Below, in pieces: positions 59,441 to 64,000 of a stretch of 64,000 nt of DNA (position 1 is the first letter of the stretch; every line of letters starts with the position of its first letter). The stretch comes from Janthinobacterium sp. 1_2014MBL_MicDiv (GTDB lineage Bacteria > Pseudomonadota > Gammaproteobacteria > Burkholderiales > Burkholderiaceae_D). The stretch is taken from contig NZ_CP011319.1 of the NCBI RefSeq assembly GCF_001865675.1, forward strand, positions 5,580,001-5,644,000, read 5' to 3'. The notes beneath the pieces are model-generated. The model was not told where the DNA came from and did not search any database. It saw nothing but the letters and a program-made list of their open reading frames with translations. The translations under genes and the position numbers were made by a program.

Positions 59441-61012
59441 TTAAAACGGCAGTTGATGCCAGCGCATATACACTTGCAAGCCCAGCGCGCCGAGCGCGAA
59501 GGCGCCGACGAAATACACGATAAAGCTCAGCAGGCGGTTCGTCTGGCGTTGTTCTGCCAACAAGGTTTTCATCAGTTCCACGTCGTTTTCGCGCGGCTCG
59601 CCATGCACCGTCAAGGCCTGGTGCAGCAAACGCGGCAGTTGCGGGAAGATGTGCGCATAGCGGGGCGCCTCGGCGCGCAGGCGCTCCATGAAACCTTGCG
59701 GCCCCACCTGATTGCTCATCCATTTTTCCAGGTAGGGCTTGGCCGTTTGCCACAAGTCCAGTTCCGGGTCCAGCTGGCGTCCCAGGCCTTCGATATTGAG
59801 CAGGGTCTTTTGCAGCAGCACCAGCTGCGGCTGCACTTCCACATTGAAGCGGCGCGAGGTCTGGAACAGACGCAGCAGAACTTGCCCAAAGGAAATATCC
59901 TTCAGCGGGCGGTCGAAGATCGGTTCGCAGCAGGCGCGCACGGCCGCTTCCAGCTCGTCGACGCGCGTGTCTTTCGGCGCCCAGCCCGATTCGATATGCG
60001 CCTCGGCCACGCGCTTGTAGTCGCGGCGGAAGAAGGCGAGGAAGTTTTGCGACAGGTAATCCTTGTCGTAATCATTCAAGGTGCCGACGATGCCGAAATC
60101 CAGCGCGATATAGCGGCCGAACGAGTCGGGCGCGATGGAGACGAGAATATTACCCGGATGCATGTCCGCGTGGAAAAAGCCGTCGCGGAACACTTGCGTG
60201 AAGAAAATTTCCACGCCATCGCTGGACAGTTTGCGCAAGTCCACGCCGGCCGCCACCAGGCGGTCGATCTGCGACACGGGGATGCCGTACATGCGCTCCA
60301 TCACGATGACGCTGCTGGAACAATAGTCCCAGTGCATTTCCGGCACCAGCAGCAAGTCCGAATTGGCGAAGTTGCGGCGCAGCTGGCTGGCATTGGCCGC
60401 CTCGCGCATCAGGTCCAGCTCGTCATGCAGGTATTTGTCGAATTCGCCCACCACTTCGCGCGGCTTCAAACGCTTGCTGTCGGCCCACAGGCGGCTGATC
60501 CAGCCGGCCGCGATATGCATCAGCGCCACGTCTTCGTCGATCAGCTTTTTCATGCCTGGACGCAAGACCTTCACGGCCACTTCGCGGCCATCTTTCAAGG
60601 TGGCAAAGTGCACCTGGGCAATCGAGGCGGACGCCACCGGTTCGCGCTCGAAGCGGGCAAACAGCTGGTCCGGATGGGCGCCCAGGGACTTGGTGATCTG
60701 CGCGATGGCCAGGTCGGAATCGAAGGGCGGCACGCGATCCTGCAAACGCGCCAGTTCCTCGGCGATGTCGGGCGGCATCAGGTCGCGCCGCGTCGACAGC
60801 ACCTGGCCGAATTTCACGAAGATGGGCCCCAGTTCTTCCAGCGCCAGGCGCAGGCGCAGGCCGCGTGGCGACGACAGGTCGCGCCAGAAAATCAGGGTGT
60901 CGATCAGCTTGGCAGTGCGCGGAACTTGCAGACCAGAAATTGCTATCTCATCTAGACCGTACTTGATGGAAACACGGATGATCTTAAACAGGCGCAGGAA
61001 TTTCAATATCAT
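59441..61012 (-). CDS. ubiB: UbiB, atypical kinase/ATPase of ubiquinone synthesis
   Basis: 523 residues. The ABC1/UbiB signature KxGQ is in GPIFVKFGQVLSTRRDLMP, the Ala-rich loop in VASASIAQVHFATL, and catalytic HADMHPGNILV and ALDFGIVG follow. C-terminal transmembrane segments (from about 485) anchor it to the inner membrane. It supports coenzyme Q synthesis, perhaps by ATP-driven extraction of lipid intermediates. It overlaps ubiJ by 4 nt. Confidence 0.95.
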   Translation of the reverse strand: MILKFLRLFKIIRVSIKYGLDEIAISGLQVPRTAKLIDTLIFWRDLSSPRGLRLRLALEELGPIFVKFGQVLSTRRDLMPPDIAEELARLQDRVPPFDSDLAIAQITKSLGAHPDQLFARFEREPVASASIAQVHFATLKDGREVAVKVLRPGMKKLIDEDVALMHIAAGWISRLWADSKRLKPREVVGEFDKYLHDELDLMREAANASQLRRNFANSDLLLVPEMHWDYCSSSVIVMERMYGIPVSQIDRLVAAGVDLRKLSSDGVEIFFTQVFRDGFFHADMHPGNILVSIAPDSFGRYIALDFGIVGTLNDYDKDYLSQNFLAFFRRDYKRVAEAHIESGWAPKDTRVDELEAAVRACCEPIFDRPLKDISFGQVLLRLFQTSRRFNVEVQPQLVLLQKTLLNIEGLGRQLDPELDLWQTAKPYLEKWMSNQVGPQGFMERLRAEAPRYAHIFPQLPRLLHQALTVHGEPRENDVELMKTLLAEQRQTNRLLSFIVYFVGAFALGALGLQVYMRWHQLPF

Positions 61013-61650
61013 GTAGACACATCCGGTGAAGAGGACTGCGGCTGGAGGGCGGCGGCCGCCTTTTCCAGCCGGGCGAGGCGCTTGGCCAGGCGTTCGACGT
61101 CATCGCGCACGCGCGTCACGCCAGCCGAGTATTCCAGCAAGGTAACGGGACGGATCAGCATGGGCTGTTCGTCCAGAAAGTATTCCGCCACGTTTTCCGC
61201 CAGCTTTTGCTGGCCCGTGCGCACGAAGGCAAGGGCATCCCTGGCGCCGGAGACCACGCGCGTGGCCAGGATGGGGCCGAACAGCTTTTCCAGGTCGTGC
61301 TCCGCTTCCCAGCGCAAGCCCTTGCTCAATTGCGAAATCGCATTGGCAAACTCGGCGTCGCCTTCGATTTTCACGTACGAAAACGCCCGTTCGCGGTTTT
61401 GCAGGATCAGCGGCACGTCGGACAGTTTGACGCGGATGGTGACATTGGCAGACACGTCCGCCGGCGCCGCTTCCAGCATGCCGGCGCTGTCGACGCGCAT
61501 GCGCAGGGCCACGGCGCCCGTATCGATACAGGCCAGCTTGCCGGCGTGCACCGCCAGTTGCTGGCGCGCCCACGGCTCCTGCGCCAGCAGGTGATTGATG
61601 CTCGCGATAACGGGAGTCATCAAGGTAAGGTCGGGAATCGGTGCCATCAT
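61009..61650 (-). CDS. ubiJ: Ubiquinone biosynthesis accessory factor UbiJ
   Basis: 213 residues: SCP2-like lipid-binding domain at 10-120 (CIDTGAVALRMRVDSAG, ANVTIRVKLSDVPLIL) and a helical tail. UbiJ with UbiK binds polyprenyl intermediates in the soluble Ubi complex. The start is MM (61650 or 61647). Coupled to ubiB. A terminator lies just upstream, so ubiJ-ubiB may have its own promoter. Confidence 0.9.
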   Translation of the reverse strand: MMAPIPDLTLMTPVIASINHLLAQEPWARQQLAVHAGKLACIDTGAVALRMRVDSAGMLEAAPADVSANVTIRVKLSDVPLILQNRERAFSYVKIEGDAEFANAISQLSKGLRWEAEHDLEKLFGPILATRVVSGARDALAFVRTGQQKLAENVAEYFLDEQPMLIRPVTLLEYSAGVTRVRDDVERLAKRLARLEKAAAALQPQSSSPDVST

Positions 61651-61681
61651 ATGCTTGCGCGCCGCGCGCGCCCTTAAAAAG

Positions 61682-61711
61682 AAAAAACCGCCCGTACAAC
61701 AACGCGGGCGG
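61682..61711 (-). terminator. Intrinsic terminator between the Tim44-domain gene and ubiJ
   Basis: Perfect stem CCGCCCG (61688-61694) with CGGGCGG (61705-61711), loop of 10, followed on the minus strand by TTTTTTC and more T. It ends the Tim44-domain transcript. Confidence 0.8.
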
Positions 61712-61788
61712 CTTCGATCTTACCAGTTCAGCAGAAAATATCCCTCAAGCACCATGAATTAGCCATGGGCTTAAGCTGCTATTCAGGA

Positions 61789-61801
61789 AATAATTATCAT
61801 T
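61789..61801. promoter_or_regulatory. Fur-box-like sequence
   Basis: AATAATTATCATT overlaps the stop codon of the Tim44-domain gene. Its complement matches the core of the Fur consensus AATGATAATCATT at 12 of 13 positions. It is 140 nt before ubiJ; relevance unproved. Confidence 0.25.
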
Positions 61802-62744
61802 AACCCAATTGTTGAATGCCTGCCAAGACCCAGCCGCTATTGCCGCTGACGGGTTTCGACATATTCCACACTTCCGCGAACGGCTCCGCCGCGGCATCGG
61901 GCGCCGAACGGATCAGGCCCGTGAACTTCACGCTGGCCAGGTAATCGGTGACGCTCGTCTCGATGCCAAGCAATTCGGCGTCGATGCTGACGACGTCCGT
62001 GAAATCGGCTTGCGCACCGCGCTCCTGGATCTGCATGCGCAGCTCAGCGTACACTTCCGGCGACGTGAATTCGCGGATGTCGTTGACGTCCGCCTTGTCC
62101 CAGGCCGCTTGCAGGCGAATGAAATTGCTCTTCGCGTGACGCAGGAAGGCATCCTTGTCGAAATCGGCAGGCACGCCCCAGGGCGCGGCCACGGGCGCGA
62201 CCTTGTCCAGGCCAACGCCGGACGAGACCGGTTGCAGCGGCGGCAGCGGTGGGATGCGCGAGCCGATATCGGGCGTGTTGCCCGCTGGCGCAGGCTGGTT
62301 GCCGCCAAAACCGGCGAACGGCGCATGGCCACCCGCATTGTTTTCGCGCTTGCCGCGCACCATGCGGTAGATGAAGAACGCCGCACCGGCCAACAGGGCC
62401 ACCATCAGCAAGGTGCTGATCATGCTGGCCAGGGCGCCGCCCAGGCCGAAGTGCGACAGCAAGGCGCCCAGGCCCAGGCCCAGCAGTGCACCGCCCAGCA
62501 AGCCTTTCCAGCGGCTGGGTGCCTTGGCGGCAGGTGCGGGCGCCGGCGCGGGGGCCGGTTGCGCCTGGCGTGGCGCGGCGGCCGGTGCGGGGGCTGGTGC
62601 CGGCGCGGGAGCCTGGCGGCCCACGTTCTGCGACTGGCGGCCAAACGAACGGCCACCGCCCATCGGACGGGCCAGCGCCTCGCCCAGCATGGATACCGTG
62701 GTCGCGGCCAGCATCATGCCAACCATAAATTTCTTCAATTTCAT
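61800..62744 (-). CDS. Tim44-domain protein with Ala/Pro-rich region
   Basis: 314 residues from the ATG at 62744 with AGGAGA ahead. N-terminal signal (1-26), an Ala/Pro/Gln-rich stretch (about 40-75), then two glycine-rich hydrophobic segments (LLGGALLGLGLGALLSHFGL; MISTLLMVALLAGAAFFIY) and a C-terminal Tim44-like domain (about 195-314: FLRHAKSNFIRLQAAWDKAD). Such proteins bind membranes; function unknown. It lies between ubiE and ubiJ, a common order in betaproteobacteria. Confidence 0.87.
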   Translation of the reverse strand: MKLKKFMVGMMLAATTVSMLGEALARPMGGGRSFGRQSQNVGRQAPAPAPAPAPAAAPRQAQPAPAPAPAPAAKAPSRWKGLLGGALLGLGLGALLSHFGLGGALASMISTLLMVALLAGAAFFIYRMVRGKRENNAGGHAPFAGFGGNQPAPAGNTPDIGSRIPPLPPLQPVSSGVGLDKVAPVAAPWGVPADFDKDAFLRHAKSNFIRLQAAWDKADVNDIREFTSPEVYAELRMQIQERGAQADFTDVVSIDAELLGIETSVTDYLASVKFTGLIRSAPDAAAEPFAEVWNMSKPVSGNSGWVLAGIQQLG

Positions 62745-62789
62745 TCCATCTCCTAAATTCACCGGCAACACGCGAGTGACCTCGTTGTC

Positions 62790-63524
62790 TTACATCTTGA
62801 TGCCGGTATGCAAAGCGGCTATGCCCGCCGTCAAATTGTAGTACTGCACGCGCTCCAGGCCCGCCGTTTCCATCATGGTCTTCAAGGTTTCCTGGTCCGG
62901 ATGCATGCGGATCGATTCGGCCAGGTAACGATAGCTTTCCGCGTCACCGGCGATTTTCTGTCCGAACCACGGCAAGACCGAGAACGAATACAGGTCATAC
63001 GGCTTTTGCAGCGGTGCCGCCACCTTGGAAAACTCCAGCACCAGCAGCTTGCCGCCCGGTTTCAGCACGCGGCGCATTTCCGCCAGCGCCACATCCTTGT
63101 GCGTCATGTTGCGCAGGCCAAAGGCCACGCTGACACGGTCAAAATAGTTGTCGGGGAATGGCAGTTTTTCCGCGTCACACAACAAGGTGGGGGTGAGCAA
63201 GCCGCGATTCAAGAGGCGGTCGCGGCCCACGCGCAGCATCGATTCATTGATATCGGTCAACCAGACTTCGCCGGTGGGACCCGCCTGCTTGGCGAACGCC
63301 TTCGACAGGTCGCCCGTGCCGCCGGCGATGTCGAGCACCTTGAAGCCAGGGCGCACGCCCGCGTTGGCAATCGTAAACGTCTTCCACAGACGGTGCAGCC
63401 CGCCCGACATCAAGTCGTTCATCACGTCGTATTTGGCAGCGACGGAATGGAACACCTTGGCGACTTCGCGCACTTTGTCGTCTTCTGCAACTGTTTTGTA
63501 TCCGAAATGGGTCGTATTGGTCAT
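62790..63524 (-). CDS. ubiE: Demethylmenaquinone/ubiquinone methyltransferase UbiE
   Basis: 244 residues. N-terminal HFGYKTVAEDDKVREVAKVF, SAM motif LDIAGGTGDLSKAF, and YDVMNDLMSGGLHRLWK are family hallmarks, as is the closing NLTAGIAALHTGIK. It carries out the C-methylation in ubiquinone and menaquinone synthesis. The ATG at 63524 gives the standard length; longer in-frame starts run into the sigma factor gene. Confidence 0.96.
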   Translation of the reverse strand: MTNTTHFGYKTVAEDDKVREVAKVFHSVAAKYDVMNDLMSGGLHRLWKTFTIANAGVRPGFKVLDIAGGTGDLSKAFAKQAGPTGEVWLTDINESMLRVGRDRLLNRGLLTPTLLCDAEKLPFPDNYFDRVSVAFGLRNMTHKDVALAEMRRVLKPGGKLLVLEFSKVAAPLQKPYDLYSFSVLPWFGQKIAGDAESYRYLAESIRMHPDQETLKTMMETAGLERVQYYNLTAGIAALHTGIKM

Positions 63525-63552
63525 GGTAGGCAGTCTGTTTGAACTTGCGTGC

Positions 63553-63558
63553 ATTATA
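63553..63558 (-). promoter_or_regulatory. Candidate -10 element of ubiE
   Basis: A perfect TATAAT on the minus strand, 28 nt before the ubiE ATG and overlapping the stop codon of the upstream gene. No clear -35 is seen at 16-18 nt. Confidence 0.4.
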
Positions 63559-64000
63559 CAAGCGGCAGGCGCATTTCCCCGTGACGCCGGAGAAGGTATT
63601 GCCTTTCGACCGCATTCGAGGCCAGCATTGCCGCCCGGGCATACGCCGCCAGCGCCCCCGCGCGGTCGCCCTGGCGGCGCAGCAGGTCGGCCCTGGCCGC
63701 GTGCAGGTAGTGCGACTGGGCCAGGCTGGGCACGGCTTCCAGGCGCGCCAGCCATGCCAGCCCATGTTCGGCGCCATGCGCCATGGCGCAGGCGATCACG
63801 GCATTAAGCAAGACCAACGGTTCCGGCTTGTGCCGCAGCAAGGCGCCGTACAGGGCACTGATCTGGCGCCAGTCCGTCTGCCCGGCCGTGGCGGCCTTGG
63901 CATGCAGGGCGGCAATGGCCGCGTGCAACTGGTACGCCCCCGGCGCCCGGGCCGGCAAGGCTTGCTCCAGCAGCGCAAGCCCTTCGGCGATCAAGTCACC
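63554..64000 (-). CDS. ECF-type sigma factor, C-terminal part (cut by window end)
   Basis: The frame is open to the last base, so the N-terminus with sigma regions 2 and 4 lies outside the window; the TTG at 63994 is an internal codon. The 148 visible residues match the TPR-like C-terminal extension of DUF6596/ECF42-type sigma factors: DLIAEGLALLEQAL, YQLHAAIAALHA, DWRQISALYGALLR and HYLHAARADLLRRQGDRAGALAAY. In this group the extension replaces an anti-sigma factor, and the gene usually follows a YCII-domain (DGPF) gene. Confidence 0.85.
   Translation of the reverse strand, partial: GDLIAEGLALLEQALPARAPGAYQLHAAIAALHAKAATAGQTDWRQISALYGALLRHKPEPLVLLNAVIACAMAHGAEHGLAWLARLEAVPSLAQSHYLHAARADLLRRQGDRAGALAAYARAAMLASNAVERQYLLRRHGEMRLPLV

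Noticed and set aside
1..64000. CRISPR arrays, tRNA/rRNA genes, insertion sequences, prophage
   Set aside because: No regularly spaced repeats, cloverleaf-like segments, transposase or phage structural genes were recognised on reading both strands.

Overview
The window is about 64 kb of uniformly GC-rich, densely coded chromosome. It carries about 64 protein genes, mostly on the minus strand, with many 1-8 nt stop/start overlaps. The gene content points to a betaproteobacterium of the Oxalobacteraceae, near Janthinobacterium, Duganella or Massilia: a PhaM-type granule protein, a ubiE/ubiJ/ubiB cluster, an archaic spore-coat-U chaperone-usher operon, and a TetR-led fatty-acid oxidation operon. 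The genus is inferred from these families, not from an rRNA or a database match. I saw no rRNA, tRNA, CRISPR array, transposase or phage gene.

Layout. 1-9300: end of a membrane protein, then an mksFEB-type condensin operon (7191 down to 2227) coupled to two exported proteins, and two tandem DUF3108 proteins. 9441-12939: PhaM, a small protein, and a soluble response regulator-TPR protein with its histidine kinase. 13061-17807: a family 2A encapsulin operon for sulfur handling (rhodanese, serine acetyltransferase, small HTH protein, shell protein, cysteine desulfurase cargo) closed by a strong terminator. 17966-25170: an MnmC-like protein with a decayed methyltransferase half, tag, a MocR regulator divergent from an OsmC/PaiB pair, an AEC transporter, a CHRD lipoprotein and an HxlR regulator. 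25436-31534: a spore-coat-U chaperone-usher pilus operon with a divergent receiver/AraC regulator. 31548-38695: a TonB receptor with a long leader, pnuC, a periplasmic binding protein, and isochorismatase-like and pirin genes divergent from a LysR gene.

38742-44578: two paralogous 267-residue metallophosphoesterases flank a tiny promoter-to-terminator transcription unit and a B3-like metallo-beta-lactamase carrying Glu at the first metal position. A RibD-like reductase follows, divergent from a TetR gene across a perfect palindrome, then a serine beta-lactamase-fold hydrolase. 44704-52406: beta-oxidation operon (TetR, acyl-CoA dehydrogenase, FadN-type HAD/crotonase, thioesterase, thiolase, enoyl-CoA hydratase). 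52549-59421: hslR, clsB, an EEP nuclease, nudB, aspS, DUF502, FmdB and a TPMT-like methyltransferase. 59441-64000: ubiB, ubiJ, a Tim44-domain protein, ubiE, and the C-terminal end of an ECF-type sigma factor cut by the window edge.

The most notable system is the encapsulin operon, in which the cargo makes sulfane sulfur from cysteine inside the shell, while the acetyltransferase and rhodanese would supply cysteine precursor and move sulfur. Next in interest are the condensin operon lacking the MksG/JetD nuclease, the MnmC with a degenerate methyltransferase half, and the structured small transcription unit at 39803-40007.
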